In this document: positions 25,813-34,121 of the stretch, one piece after another | Numbering within the stretch: position 1 is the first letter of the stretch | Layout: each line of letters starts with the position of its first letter | Source: Pseudidiomarina atlantica | GTDB lineage: Bacteria > Pseudomonadota > Gammaproteobacteria > Enterobacterales > Alteromonadaceae | Length of the DNA: 64,000 bases | Assembly (NCBI RefSeq): GCF_000753735.1 | Contig: NZ_JPIN01000001.1 | Location: forward strand, 186,001 to 250,000 | Direction of reading: 5' to 3' | Translations under genes and position numbers: made by a program | The notes under the pieces: generated by a model | The model's input: only the letters and a program-made list of their open reading frames with translations | Told to the model about the DNA's origin: nothing | Databases searched by the model: none

Positions 25813-26217
25813 GTGGATCACCAATTTAAAACCGATTTTGTTACCGTCTACGGCTTTAATTTTGCTGCTGCTGCGGCTGACCTGGGCGTTTCTGAACAAA
25901 CTATTTTGCGTTGGTACCAGGGCAATCCGAATCCTTTAGCCAGGCGATTAGTTTCCATTATGGCGCGTGGCTATCTTCCTGAATATGCGCCTTTTGATAC
26001 CTGGCAAATTGTAGGAACTGAATTGCATACGCCCTGGGGAAACTTCCCGGCTGCTGAAGTTGAGTATTTAAAACAGTACAAGTGGCAAGCCCGAACCTTG
26101 TCGGCTCGGTTCCGCTCTTTACCAGGTGCTTACAAAGAATTGGAGGAAAGGTTAAACCGGATACTTGGGGAATCGGAAGAACTGCGAACTATTATCAAGC
26201 GCATGAATGGCGTTTAG
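25813..26217 (+). CDS. HTH phage protein (DUF3653-like)
   Basis: A 134-residue protein from a GTG at 25813 with GGGGAG about 8 bases upstream. An in-frame ATG at 25771 lies upstream of the TATACT box and is unlikely. The N-terminal segment NFAAAAADLGVSEQTILRWYQGN is a helix-turn-helix, followed by LARRLVSIMARGYLP, ELHTPWGNFPAAEVEYL and a basic helical tail; this order resembles DUF3653-type proteins of Xanthomonas and Vibrio phages. It probably binds phage DNA as a second regulator. Its stop lies 2 bases from attR, so in circular phage DNA it converges on the attL regulator. Confidence 0.75.
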   Translation: MDHQFKTDFVTVYGFNFAAAAADLGVSEQTILRWYQGNPNPLARRLVSIMARGYLPEYAPFDTWQIVGTELHTPWGNFPAAEVEYLKQYKWQARTLSARFRSLPGAYKELEERLNRILGESEELRTIIKRMNGV

Positions 26218-26219
26218 CC

Positions 26220-26247
26220 ATTCCAATAAATATACATTATGCGCAAT
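26220..26247. other. attR: dif-like XerCD site
   Basis: The central TATACA (26231-26236) and XerC arm TTATGCGCAAT (26237-26247) match the E. coli dif core and, at 9 of 11 bases, its XerC arm. The XerD-side arm ATTCCAATAAA (26220-26230) is poorly matched and is presumably phage-derived, as in CTX-type attP. Confidence 0.9.
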
Positions 26248-26394
26248 AAATTTAAGGTTGTTGTGAAGGTCATTTCGCGCTCATTTATTCACGATTTGTT
26301 GCAGTTCTTGTCGTTGCTGTTCATGGCAATCAATTTGCGAGCGGTTTAGAATGCTTCTCGTTAATGCATTGTTAACTTCAATAAGGAAGCAAGT

Positions 26395-27261
26395 ATGAAA
26401 ATGTCTAAACTCGCAACGCTCGTTGGTGCTGGTCTATTGTCTTTGAGCACAGCCCAAGCATCACTGCTGTATAAAATTAGCGGTAATGAGATGCAGGAAC
26501 CGTCTTACCTGTTCGGCACCATCCACCTAATTTGCGCGGAAGATTTTAAGGTTGCTGAATCAACACAAGCCGCTTTGCAGGAATCTGATCGCGTCATTTT
26601 GGAACTTGATATGGATGATGCTGAGGCCATGCAAGCCATGCAAACTAAGTTAATGGATCCCGAAGGAAATAGAATTTCTGCGCATTTGAGTGAAGATCAA
26701 CAAGCAATGCTTGATGCGTTCTTGATGAACAATTTTGGTGCGGGTCTGGCTGCGTTTGATGGTATGCGCCCTTTCATTCTCAGTACTATGGTCATGACGA
26801 CGCAGATGGGCTGTGCCCAGCAAATGTCGTTTGAGGGCTATTTCGTGCAACAGGCTATGGGCCAAGGCAAAAGCGTAGATGGGCTTGAAACCGTTGATTT
26901 TCAATTCGGTGTATTTGAACAAATTCCGCATCAAGAACAAGTTCAGTGGTTGATTGAATCTTTGGAACAGCCTGATAAAGCTAAAGAAGAATTCGCGAAG
27001 ATGCTTGAATTGTATCTTGCCGAGGATTCGCAAAGCTTGTATGACATGATTGCGGGGATGGATGCCTATGCCGAATATACTGAATTACTGCTCGACAACC
27101 GTAACCGTGATTGGCAAACCAAGCTAGACGCGGAATTGCAGGCTGAAGGCAGTGAGTTTATAGCGGTTGGCGCAGGTCATCTTGGTGGCGAAGCTGGAGT
27201 AGTCCAACTTCTGCGTGATCTAGGGTATGATGTCGAGCCTATCGCAACATCTGCTGAATAA
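26395..27261 (+). CDS. TraB/GumN family protein
   Basis: A 288-residue secreted or periplasmic protein with a signal peptide (LATLVGAGLLSLSTAQA). The paired family motifs are present: LFGTIHLICAED (GTIH at 41-44) and, near the C-terminus, FIAVGAGHLGGEAGVVQLLRDLGY. TraB/GumN (ChaN-like, erythromycin-esterase-related) proteins are thought to be metal-dependent hydrolases, but the bacterial role is not settled. It is the first host gene to the right of the prophage and lies 14 bases upstream of the Lon-like gene, so the two may form an operon. Confidence 0.9.
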   Translation: MKMSKLATLVGAGLLSLSTAQASLLYKISGNEMQEPSYLFGTIHLICAEDFKVAESTQAALQESDRVILELDMDDAEAMQAMQTKLMDPEGNRISAHLSEDQQAMLDAFLMNNFGAGLAAFDGMRPFILSTMVMTTQMGCAQQMSFEGYFVQQAMGQGKSVDGLETVDFQFGVFEQIPHQEQVQWLIESLEQPDKAKEEFAKMLELYLAEDSQSLYDMIAGMDAYAEYTELLLDNRNRDWQTKLDAELQAEGSEFIAVGAGHLGGEAGVVQLLRDLGYDVEPIATSAE

Positions 27262-27275
27262 TAAGGATTTACTCT

Positions 27276-29189
27276 ATGCGTGTCGCTGCTGATCAGCTTC
27301 AACCCCCTGTCGAGTCTTGGGCGCAACAGCGTCCAGCTGCAGTCAAACCTGATCCTTTGGTCGGGCAAACGCGGGCTTTGACGGCGATTGAACAAACTAT
27401 GCTGATCGGCGGTCGATACGCGCACGGCTTTGTGGTGACCACGCCTGGCCTGCGCATTGTTGACGTGTTACAGGAAGTTCAGGCGCGACATCAATGGTTG
27501 CATTTCGAACGTTTTGATTGGCTCTATCTAGCTAACCCTGACTCCGCCAGCGAGCCATTGTGCGTGAATGTTCCCGCAGGTCAAGCTCGGACCGCTCTAG
27601 AACAGCTCATGGCGTTGTTTCAGACCGACGTTAAACAACGCACTGAATTGCTTCAGCAGTTGCAACAAGACTTCCCTACTGAGCGTTTTCAAGCGTATGT
27701 AGCGCGGGTGCAAGACAAAACTTTTGATGACCTGCCGGGCAATGAGTTGGCGACGATAATTGTCGAAACTGAAGCACAGCAAGATGAATTTGTTTTATGT
27801 GATCGGGTGACAGACGCGAGCCTATTCGGCAGCATTCGTTTGCAGTCGGTGGCGGGTACCATCACTTCTGAACTTCATTTAATTCAGCCAGGCGCATTGT
27901 TAAAAGCAAACGGCGGCGTGTTAGCGATTGATGCCGAAGAATTGCTATCGCAACCGGGGCTATGGCGTAAGTTAAAATATGTACTGCGCACCAGTCTCTT
28001 TCACTGGCCACAACCGGGCGAAGCAAATATTGCGGCTTATTATCAACCAGAGCCCGTGCCGATTCACCTGAAAGTCTTGCTACTCGGTGATCGTAATATC
28101 TATGCCCAGTTACGCGAATTAGATCGCGATTTCGATAATTTGTTTCCTTATCTTGCGGACTTCTCGGCACATTATTCTCTGGCACAGCATGAATTGGTGC
28201 CCTACTTTGATTACTTAGCTTATGTTGAGCGCGAAGCAGCGACTTTACCCGTCGATGCATCTGCCCTACCTTATCTACTGAAATACGCCTCGCGGCTAAG
28301 TGATTATCAGACCGAGTTAGCACTCGATACAATTGCATTGATGCAGTTTTTGCGCGAAGCCGATGCCTTTGCTAAGAAACAACAACGGACAAGCATTGAC
28401 GCTGAAGCTATTTTAACGGTCTTGCAACAGCGGTTATTTCGCGAGGGGTATATTGCTGAACTAAGCCGTCGCCAAGTCCTCGAAGGTCAGGTTTATATTG
28501 CCACCGAAGATGCTGTGGTAGGTCAAGTTAACGGCCTTACAGTGGTTACCATCGGTGGCACAGAGTTTGGTGAAGCCGCACGGATCACCGCAACTGTGCA
28601 CTACGGCGATGGCGATATCATCGATATCGATCGGAAATCGGAACTGAGCGGTAATATTCACACGAAAGGCGTGATGATTTTATCGGCCTACATTGCCAAT
28701 GTGTTTGCCCGCAGCGAAGAAATGCGCTTATCGGCAACTATTGTCTTTGAACAGTCTTACTACGAAGTTGATGGCGACAGCGCCTCACTGGCTGAGCTGT
28801 GCTGCTTGTTGTCCGCGCTTGCTGAAGCTCCGGTTGCGCAGGGGTTGGCGATTACCGGTGCCGTCGATCAATTTGGCCGAGTACAAGCGATTGGCGCAGT
28901 GAATGAGAAAATTGAAGGGCACTTTGAGTTGTGCCAAGCGCGCGGCCTTAATGGTAAACAAGGGGTGATTATTCCTCGTGCCAACTTATCGCAACTCAAT
29001 TTGGAACCACAAATTATTGAGGCAGTGAAAGCGAATAAGTACCACGTTTACGCGATAGACGATGTTGCCGAGGCGCTTGCATTGCTGACTGGTGAGAATC
29101 AACAACAGCTGTACGCTCGTATTGAAAAACGCCTAGCTGAACTACAACATTGCGAACCGGAAGCTCCCTGGTACAAAAGGATTTGGTAA
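27276..29189 (+). CDS. lonH: Lon-family protease LonH (YcbZ)
   Basis: A 637-residue homologue of E. coli YcbZ/LonH. The C-terminal Lon protease domain has the catalytic Ser502 in VDGDSASLAEL and Lys545 in VNEKIEGHFELC, plus the motifs GNIHTKGVMIL and ITGAVDQFGRVQAIG. The N-terminal half begins DPLVGQTRALTAIEQ but shows no Walker A (G-x4-GKS/T), as in YcbZ, so it is unlikely to hydrolyse ATP like Lon. Its target is unknown. The next genes, fabA then rmf, are the same as in E. coli, although matP is absent from this side. Confidence 0.92.
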   Translation: MRVAADQLQPPVESWAQQRPAAVKPDPLVGQTRALTAIEQTMLIGGRYAHGFVVTTPGLRIVDVLQEVQARHQWLHFERFDWLYLANPDSASEPLCVNVPAGQARTALEQLMALFQTDVKQRTELLQQLQQDFPTERFQAYVARVQDKTFDDLPGNELATIIVETEAQQDEFVLCDRVTDASLFGSIRLQSVAGTITSELHLIQPGALLKANGGVLAIDAEELLSQPGLWRKLKYVLRTSLFHWPQPGEANIAAYYQPEPVPIHLKVLLLGDRNIYAQLRELDRDFDNLFPYLADFSAHYSLAQHELVPYFDYLAYVEREAATLPVDASALPYLLKYASRLSDYQTELALDTIALMQFLREADAFAKKQQRTSIDAEAILTVLQQRLFREGYIAELSRRQVLEGQVYIATEDAVVGQVNGLTVVTIGGTEFGEAARITATVHYGDGDIIDIDRKSELSGNIHTKGVMILSAYIANVFARSEEMRLSATIVFEQSYYEVDGDSASLAELCCLLSALAEAPVAQGLAITGAVDQFGRVQAIGAVNEKIEGHFELCQARGLNGKQGVIIPRANLSQLNLEPQIIEAVKANKYHVYAIDDVAEALALLTGENQQQLYARIEKRLAELQHCEPEAPWYKRIW

Positions 29190-29195
29190 ACATTA

Positions 29196-29235
29196 CTTGT
29201 CGGACTTGTTTAGCGTACAAGTGTTCGCTAATCTA
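29196..29235 (+). promoter_or_regulatory. fabA promoter with FabR and FadR-like sites
   Basis: The -35 box TTGTTT (29207-29212), 17-base spacer and -10 TAATCT (29230-29235) surround the palindrome AGCGTACA-AG-TGTTCGCT (29213-29230), which differs by two or three bases from the FabR operator of E. coli fabA. Just upstream ACTTGTCGGACTTGT (29196-29210) resembles the FadR activation site of E. coli fabA. The spacing of all elements is as in E. coli. This suggests unsaturated fatty acid synthesis is repressed by FabR and perhaps activated by FadR. Confidence 0.85.
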
Positions 29236-29268
29236 GCGAGCACTTGATTCGTCAACGACAAGGTATTT

Positions 29269-29781
29269 ATGACACAAGCTAGTTTTACTCGCCAAGACCT
29301 TCTTGACTGTGCAGAAGGCAAAATGTTTGGACCTGGTAATAGTCAACTTCCTGCGCCCAACATGTTGATGATGGACCGTATCGTCACTATTAACGACGAT
29401 GGTGGTGAGTTTGGCAAAGGCTATATTCACGCTGAGCTTGATATTCATCCAGATCTTTGGTTTTTTGGCTGCCATTTTAAAGGTGACCCAGTGATGCCTG
29501 GGTGTCTCGGACTCGACGCAATGTGGCAGCTAACCGGTTTCTTTCTTGCTTGGGCTGGTGGTCCAGGTCGTGGCCGGGCATTGGGTGTAGGTGAAGTCAA
29601 ATTCACGGGGCAAATCTTACCGACCGCTAAAAAAGTGACCTATCACATCGATATGAAACGAGTGATCAAACGTAAATTATTTATGGGCATGGCCGATGGT
29701 CGTGTCGAAGTCGATGGTAGAACTATCTACACTGCGAAAGATTTGAAAGTAGGCTTGTTTACCGATACGTCTACGTTCTAG
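29269..29781 (+). CDS. fabA: 3-hydroxydecanoyl-ACP dehydratase/isomerase FabA
   Basis: A 170-residue hot-dog-fold enzyme that dehydrates 3-hydroxydecanoyl-ACP and isomerises the trans-2 product to cis-3, the entry to unsaturated fatty acids. The active-site His69 in [13 protein letters not shown] and Asp83 in [11 protein letters not shown] correspond to His70 and Asp84 of E. coli FabA. Length is usual (172). It is monocistronic: a well-formed promoter lies upstream and a terminator directly downstream. The neighbours lonH and rmf repeat the E. coli order. Confidence 0.97.
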   Translation: MTQASFTRQDLLDCAEGKMFGPGNSQLPAPNMLMMDRIVTINDDGGEFGKGYIHAELDIHPDLWFFGCHFKGDPVMPGCLGLDAMWQLTGFFLAWAGGPGRGRALGVGEVKFTGQILPTAKKVTYHIDMKRVIKRKLFMGMADGRVEVDGRTIYTAKDLKVGLFTDTSTF

Positions 29782-29805
29782 TTCGGAGCCGAATTGAGAC
29801 AAGAA

Positions 29806-29830
29806 AAAGCCCGCTTCGTGCGGGCTTTAA
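29806..29830. terminator. Terminator between convergent fabA and rmf
   Basis: Nine-base arms AAAGCCCGC and GCGGGCTTT around a 5-base loop, A-rich on the left and T-rich on the right, so it can act in both directions. It lies 25 bases past fabA. Confidence 0.9.
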
Positions 29831-29848
29831 TTTATGCTGTTAATTTTT

Positions 29849-30022
29849 TCAACGATAGAGGCCTACACTGCGCGCTTCTTGCGCATCACGCCAACCGCCT
29901 AGCCACTGGGAGCGAATTTCCTGATTTTGATATGGACAAAGCTCTTTTGAGCGCCCCGCTACACCTGCTTTAAAACCTTGAGCATGAGCTCGTTCTAAGC
30001 GATCGCGTTTCTGTCTTTTCAT
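29849..30022 (-). CDS. rmf: Ribosome modulation factor RMF
   Basis: A 57-residue protein, MKRQKRDRLERAHAQGFKAG at the N-terminus, then RSKELCPYQNQEIRSQWLGGWRDA. This follows E. coli RMF almost residue for residue. RMF binds 70S ribosomes in stationary phase, blocks mRNA binding and forms 100S dimers. The start at 30022 is chosen because the sequence then equals the E. coli N-terminus and AGGAAG sits at good distance; a tandem ATG at 30025 would add one Met. It is convergent with fabA, as in E. coli. Confidence 0.96.
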   Translation of the reverse strand: MKRQKRDRLERAHAQGFKAGVAGRSKELCPYQNQEIRSQWLGGWRDAQEARSVGLYR

Positions 30023-30128
30023 CATTTACTTCCTCGTCCAGTTGTTCATGTTCTTAACTGTTTTTCTAAGAGCGATTTATTTCACTCTTGTAATAATAGA
30101 TAGCAACTTCGGACGGGAGTTCAATAGC

Positions 30129-30176
30129 AAAAAAAAACGCTTTTTCAGCTGGCTTGCTAAGCTACTGAAAAAGCGT
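30129..30176 (-). terminator. Terminator after the DUF3466 gene
   Basis: Perfect 12-base arms ACGCTTTTTCAG (30137-30148) and CTGAAAAAGCGT (30165-30176); on the minus strand they are followed by a run of eight or more T. It ends the rlmKL-uup-DUF3466 operon upstream of rmf. Confidence 0.88.
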
Positions 30177-30215
30177 CAGATCTATCCTAAGCTTTTTTTA
30201 GAACAAGTTTGCTAA

Positions 30216-31970
30216 TTAAACTCGAAACCAGCGACGGACCGTAATAAGCCCACCGATCAATAACATAGAAATAAAACCCAATAGACCTGTGGCGGCGCCT
30301 TGACGCTCAATTTTGTTGTCTTCGACTGAACAAGCATTCAGCTCACCACCGGTTGGATCCATGATAATGGTTTTGGCGATTTGCAGGTCAAAGGTCTCGC
30401 CTTCGTCACCTGTACGCGACTCTTCTTTCACAATTGTCGCAGCAATTTCACCGTTATCATTAATCGCATCGGCGCTTGCGATGAAAAGGTTCGCATCACA
30501 ATCTACGGTATCGTTTAAATTTACAAAGCGTGCGTCCGCGTCACGACTATCGTAAATAAAGCCAACACGACGGCGTTGTGTTGAAAGTGAGGCTTCAATT
30601 TCACCAGAGCCAACGATCAAGCCGTCATTATTGATTTCATTTGGGAAAGTACTTGAGCCGATGAAGAATCCAGGCAGTTCAGTCAAAGTATCGGTATCGA
30701 TGTCGTAAATAAAGCCGACATAACGTTGGATACCCTGAATACGTTTGATAAGGAAACCGACAACCTCGTTGTCATCATTGATGTCGTTGGCCGAGCCCCA
30801 GACATATTCTGGATCTTCAGTGATCGCCTTCACTTCACCATCGATAAAGATTGCTGGCATTTTAATGCGCCGGCCCACTTCTTCGATACCTTCGTAATAG
30901 GTCCAACTTTGGCCAACGGCAACACCTTGGTTATTCACTGCGTAGGCATAACTTGAGAAGTCGTTTTCATCTTCTTCACCACGGTCCATTAGAGTGCCGT
31001 ACTGCTGCGAAGAAATAACCTCACCGTTTGCGTCGAGCTGCCAAACCGTTGCGGCCATATCGTAAATCGATTGATTGGTACGAATCTGGTTGTTGGTGTA
31101 AAAGTCTTGAAGGTTCTGCGCAATACTATTCTGCAAGCTGTACCAACGTTGCCACATACACACATACACCGAACGATTGGTCGTACCTTCATCTACTGCC
31201 GTTTGACAGTTTTCCGCAGTTTCAACCGATTGCGGACTCAAGGCAACACTGACAAAACCAGCAGCGTAATTCGTGTCGCTGATATCCATCATGACTGTTT
31301 CGCCACCAAGGAAGCTCTGCTCAGGAGCCGCATAAGTTTTGCTGGTGATACCATTAGACCACAGCGCCTGACGCGTAAAATCGCGTTGTGCGTAGCTAAT
31401 CGTGATTTCTTCAGGCTGCTCCTCAGTACCACCGGTATAGGTAAAGTCTTCGTAGCGATAAGGAGCTGTACCCCAGCCTACACGCACATCGTTGTTATTT
31501 AGACCATAAAAATAATGGTCAGTGCTATCGGCGGTTTCTGGCGTTTGTGGGTCAGTATCATTGAAAAACTCATTGAAGGTGACATCCTGGCCATTAAAAA
31601 AACCAGCAAAGTTATATGAAATACGCGGATTTTCGAGTAATGGGCTTGAGCCGTCACGCAAGATTCCGACCAGTCGATTGTATTGCACGTAACTTAATTC
31701 GTAATTTTCCAGATCTAAGTCTTCATCGTTAGGATCGATACCGAGCGATGCCAAAGTACTGGGCTGTAAACGGGTTAAATCGATTTCTAAGTCGGTAGGA
31801 AACTGTCCTAAAACTACTGCATGACGATTATTATTGAGTGCGGTTGGGAACAAGTGTTCCACTGTCTCCGGTGTTTCAAGTTGCTGATAATCATAGGTAT
31901 CAGCCTGTGTAGTTGGAATCATCGCTGTTGCAACAGCAACGCCCAACACCCCTAAAGTAAATTGTTTCAT
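30216..31970 (-). CDS. DUF3466 family exported protein with HAF-like repeats
   Basis: A 584-residue exported protein: signal peptide (FTLGVLGVAVATAMIPTTQA), a long beta-rich body, and a C-terminal hydrophobic helix (ATGLLGFISMLLIGGLI) with a basic end (TVRRWFRV). The body has recurring segments of the HAF/extracellular-repeat kind: ALNNNRHAVVLGQ, AVNNQGVAVGQSW, DINDDNEVVGFLI, EINNDGLIVGSGE and AINDNGEIAATIV. The C-terminus resembles a sorting signal (GlyGly-CTERM-like), though the Gly-Gly is embedded in the helix. The start at 31970 is 8 bases after the uup stop; the in-frame ATG at 32111 lies deep in uup and is rejected. The function is unknown. Confidence 0.85.
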   Translation of the reverse strand: MKQFTLGVLGVAVATAMIPTTQADTYDYQQLETPETVEHLFPTALNNNRHAVVLGQFPTDLEIDLTRLQPSTLASLGIDPNDEDLDLENYELSYVQYNRLVGILRDGSSPLLENPRISYNFAGFFNGQDVTFNEFFNDTDPQTPETADSTDHYFYGLNNNDVRVGWGTAPYRYEDFTYTGGTEEQPEEITISYAQRDFTRQALWSNGITSKTYAAPEQSFLGGETVMMDISDTNYAAGFVSVALSPQSVETAENCQTAVDEGTTNRSVYVCMWQRWYSLQNSIAQNLQDFYTNNQIRTNQSIYDMAATVWQLDANGEVISSQQYGTLMDRGEEDENDFSSYAYAVNNQGVAVGQSWTYYEGIEEVGRRIKMPAIFIDGEVKAITEDPEYVWGSANDINDDNEVVGFLIKRIQGIQRYVGFIYDIDTDTLTELPGFFIGSSTFPNEINNDGLIVGSGEIEASLSTQRRRVGFIYDSRDADARFVNLNDTVDCDANLFIASADAINDNGEIAATIVKEESRTGDEGETFDLQIAKTIIMDPTGGELNACSVEDNKIERQGAATGLLGFISMLLIGGLITVRRWFRV

Positions 31971-31977
31971 ACGTGCT

Positions 31978-33885
31978 TCAACTACTCTCTTTTTGTAAAT
32001 TTTCGAGTTCTTCCCAACGCTCAAGCGCAACCATAAGTTGTTCTTCAATGGCTGCCAAGCGTTCCAAAACAGGCGCGGTTTCTGTGTGCGGGCGCGTATA
32101 AAACGCAGCATCTCCCGCTTGTACTTGCAGTTCTTCTAACTCAGCTTCCAGCGCCTCGATGTGTTCTGGCAGTAAATCGAGCTCGCGTTGTAGCTTATAG
32201 GATAACTTTTTCTTCGGCGTCGGAGAACCTATGCTTGCAGGCTTTTCTGACTGCTGTGCCGGTAATTTAGTTCCCGAGCTTTTTTGATGTGTTAAATAGT
32301 GCTCGACATCATTAAAATCGCCGACAATCTCGGTGACCCTGCCCTCACCCTCGAATAATAAAATACTCGTTGCGGTGTTATTCACAAATTCACGGTCGTG
32401 GCTGACTAAGATAACGGTGCCAGGGTAATCTGCAATAATTTGTTCCAGCAGTTCTAGGGTATCGATATCGAGATCGTTGGTTGGCTCATCGAGCACGAGT
32501 AAATTGCTCGGTTGCAAAAAGAGCTTTGCCAAGAGCGCTCGATTACGCTCACCACCAGATAGCGCATGCACAGGCGTGCGTGCTTGTTGTGGGGCAAACA
32601 GGAAATCCTGCAAGTAACTCAAAATATGGCGCGTTCGGCCATTGAAAGTGATGTCCTGTTTGCCGTCACCAACATTTTCTGCGACTGATTTCTGTGGATC
32701 AAGTAAGGCGCGATGTTGGTCGAAATAAGCAACTTCTAGATTAGTACCAAGTTTAACCTGCCCACTATCGACTGCCTGCTGTCCCAAGATGACTCGGATA
32801 AGTGTACTTTTTCCGCAGCCATTTGGTCCCACCAACGCAATGCGATCACCGCGCTGCAAGGTAAGATTAAAGTCACGGAGTATCGGGCGCCCATCAAATG
32901 CAAGTTGAATTCCTTCACCTTCGAATACTAGCTTGCCTGAACGCTGTCCTTGCTGCAGCGCTAGGCGTGCAGAGCCTTGCTGTTCGCGTCGCTGCTGACG
33001 CTCTTTGCGTAACTCTTTAAGCGCCCGTACACGACCTTCATTGCGGGTGCGACGGGCTTTGATGCCTTGTCGGATCCAGGTCTCTTCTTGTGCGAGCTTT
33101 TTATCAAACTCAGCATTTTGATTTGCTTCGATTTCGAGTAACTCTTGTTTTGCCACGAGGTACTGATCGTAGTCACCCGGAAACGATGTCAACTGACCGC
33201 GATCCAGATCAATAATTCGTGTTGCTAAACGGCGAATAAACATTCGGTCATGGCTGATGAAGAGTACGGCGCCATTAAAATCTAATAATACTTGCTCAAG
33301 CCACCGCACCATGTCGATATCAAGGTGGTTAGTAGGCTCATCTAATAGCAGTAAATCAGGTGCTACCACCAACGCGCGAGCTAAGGCCACGCGGCGCAAC
33401 CAACCTCCAGATAGCGATTGCATCGATAGTTCGGGATCTAAACCCAAGCGCGTGAGGGTTTGTTCAATACGGGTTTGTAGTTGCCAGCCATTGTTGGCTT
33501 CTAACTGGGTTTGCAGATTTGCCAGCTGGTTCATCAAGCTATCATCGCTCGGATTTGCGGTGAGTTGTTGCGAGATCTCATGGTAGCGTTTGAGCACCTT
33601 ACCGACATCGGCAAGTGCTTCGGCAACGTAGTCATACACCAGTTGTGCTGAATTTGCGGGGGGATCTTGCGGCAAACGCGCAACAACGGTATCTCCGACG
33701 GCTTGGACGATGCCATCGTCTAGTTGCAGGTCGCCTGCTATTGCTTTTAACAAAGTAGATTTACCCGCGCCATTGCGGCCGACCAAACACAAACGTTCAC
33801 CAGCTTCGATGACAAGGTCGACATGGTCAAGAATGGGTTCACGACCAAAAGCTAATTGTGCTTGTTGAATGCGTAATACTGTCAT
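31978..33885 (-). CDS. uup: ABC-F ATPase Uup
   Basis: A 635-residue soluble protein with two ABC domains (Walker A GRNGAGKST near 37 and GPNGCGKST near 352; signatures LSGGWLRR and LSGGERNRALLAK; Walker B LLLLDEPTNHLD and LLVLDEPTNDLD), a linker of charged helices between them, and a C-terminal coiled-coil domain (about 565-635) that in E. coli Uup binds DNA or the ribosome. ABC-F proteins act on the ribosome. It overlaps the glutaredoxin-like gene by 4 bases and leads to the DUF3466 gene, all downstream of rlmKL, the order also known in Shewanella and other Alteromonadales. Confidence 0.95.
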   Translation of the reverse strand: MTVLRIQQAQLAFGREPILDHVDLVIEAGERLCLVGRNGAGKSTLLKAIAGDLQLDDGIVQAVGDTVVARLPQDPPANSAQLVYDYVAEALADVGKVLKRYHEISQQLTANPSDDSLMNQLANLQTQLEANNGWQLQTRIEQTLTRLGLDPELSMQSLSGGWLRRVALARALVVAPDLLLLDEPTNHLDIDMVRWLEQVLLDFNGAVLFISHDRMFIRRLATRIIDLDRGQLTSFPGDYDQYLVAKQELLEIEANQNAEFDKKLAQEETWIRQGIKARRTRNEGRVRALKELRKERQQRREQQGSARLALQQGQRSGKLVFEGEGIQLAFDGRPILRDFNLTLQRGDRIALVGPNGCGKSTLIRVILGQQAVDSGQVKLGTNLEVAYFDQHRALLDPQKSVAENVGDGKQDITFNGRTRHILSYLQDFLFAPQQARTPVHALSGGERNRALLAKLFLQPSNLLVLDEPTNDLDIDTLELLEQIIADYPGTVILVSHDREFVNNTATSILLFEGEGRVTEIVGDFNDVEHYLTHQKSSGTKLPAQQSEKPASIGSPTPKKKLSYKLQRELDLLPEHIEALEAELEELQVQAGDAAFYTRPHTETAPVLERLAAIEEQLMVALERWEELENLQKESS

Positions 33886-34121
33886 TGCTCAATAAACTCC
33901 AGCAAGGTCGTTGGGTCAAATGGCCAGCGTAGCTCGGCGTCGTCGGTGGCACGCACTAAAACTGGGATCAGCCAAGCATACTCTTCGAGTAAATCCGCTT
34001 GCTGGCTGATATCGACCCAATGCAAACGCAGAGGTTCTTCCAATTGCAAACTGTTGAGCATACGCAAAGCTTCATCGCAAAGCGGACAGTTGGGTTTACT
34101 CAAAAGATAAAACTCAGTCAT
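33882..34121 (-). CDS. Glutaredoxin-family thiol protein
   Basis: A 79-residue thioredoxin-fold protein, FYLLSKPNCPLCDEALRML, with active-site C12-P-L-C15. It belongs to the DUF836/glutaredoxin-like group often coupled to rlmKL and uup. The usual cis-Pro loop (VPVLV-type) appears as LIPVLVRA. Its start overlaps the rlmKL stop by 8 bases and its stop overlaps the uup start by 4 bases, so it is tightly coupled. It may reduce protein disulfides; the substrate is unknown. Confidence 0.9.
   Translation of the reverse strand: MTEFYLLSKPNCPLCDEALRMLNSLQLEEPLRLHWVDISQQADLLEEYAWLIPVLVRATDDAELRWPFDPTTLLEFIEQ

Larger units (their letters stand above)
18328..26247 (+). mobile_element. dif-integrated filamentous (inovirus) prophage, about 7.9 kb
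   Basis: Seen: two dif-like sites flank a block whose genes follow inovirus order (repressor, replication initiator, ssDNA-binding candidate, pVIII, pIII, pVI, Zot/pI). There is no integrase, as expected for phages that use the host XerC/XerD recombinases at dif. Both arms of the ancestral host dif can be rebuilt from the outer halves of the two sites. All recognisable phage genes have intact reading frames and tight TAATG or ATGA overlaps, so the element may be active. No pIV secretin is encoded; export would use a host secretin. An acyltransferase-3 gene is embedded in the structural module. Confidence 0.93.

Noticed and set aside
27862-28338. Minus-strand frame of 158 codons inside lonH
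   Set aside because: Antisense shadow of a conserved protease gene.
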